Assembly (NCBI GenBank): GCA_016650185.1
Contig: JAENWE010000438.1
Span: 1-5,162, forward strand
Length of the DNA stretch: 5,162 nt
Reading direction: 5' to 3'
Source: Vicinamibacteria bacterium
GTDB taxonomy: Bacteria; Acidobacteriota; Vicinamibacteria; Fen-336; JAGNNV01
The position numbers and the translations under genes were made by a program. Positions 5,146-5,162 of this stretch are shown here, piece after piece. Positions within the stretch are counted from its first letter, which is position 1; each line of letters opens with the position of its first letter. The notes under the pieces were generated by a model that saw only the letters and a program-made list of their open reading frames with translations, made no database searches and was not told the origin of the DNA.

Positions 5146-5162
5146 TGGTAGGGTTTCTCCCC

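Overview
This window is chromosomal-looking DNA from a GC-rich bacterium. Codons in the clear genes end mostly in G or C, and gene density is normal. No marker fixes the taxon. The secreted YCF48/Asp-box propeller and the style of the thioredoxin reductase and O-methyltransferase fit lineages such as Acidobacteriota, Bacteroidota-related groups or uncultured environmental phyla, but this is only an impression. No phage, plasmid, CRISPR, tRNA or rRNA signal was found.

Layout, left to right. Positions 3-95 may be the tail of a + strand gene that enters from outside the window. A class I COMT-like O-methyltransferase follows (159-797). After a 202-base spacer with no convincing gene comes a two-gene + strand unit: a 164-residue protein I do not recognise (1000-1494), then, 22 bases on, a secreted propeller protein with a signal peptide and five Asp-box-type motifs (1517-2632). 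Its end faces, 22 bases away, the end of a GT4-type glycosyltransferase on the - strand (2655-3800). Upstream of that, also on the - strand, is thioredoxin reductase trxB (3905-4864), with a 104-base gap that holds an inverted repeat. The last 298 bases hold no gene. They contain two related perfect palindromes and a 107-base nested inverted repeat.

How the genes work together: no shared pathway is evident. TrxB is a housekeeping thiol-redox enzyme, and the others have generic methyl-transfer, sugar-transfer and secreted beta-propeller roles. The region reads as ordinary core genome, so the more interesting signals lie between the genes.

Three signals deserve attention. (1) Three genes that should begin transcripts carry a TAGNNT box 6-7 bases before ATG and lack a Shine-Dalgarno sequence, whereas the downstream operon gene has one; this suggests leaderless transcription. 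(2) Twin CCGTTC/GAACGG palindromes lie 41 bp apart upstream of trxB. (3) The long palindromic repeat at 5039-5145 carries GTCATTGCGA and GAAGCAATCTCG arms typical of a dispersed intergenic repeat type. I found no convincing undescribed multi-gene system.
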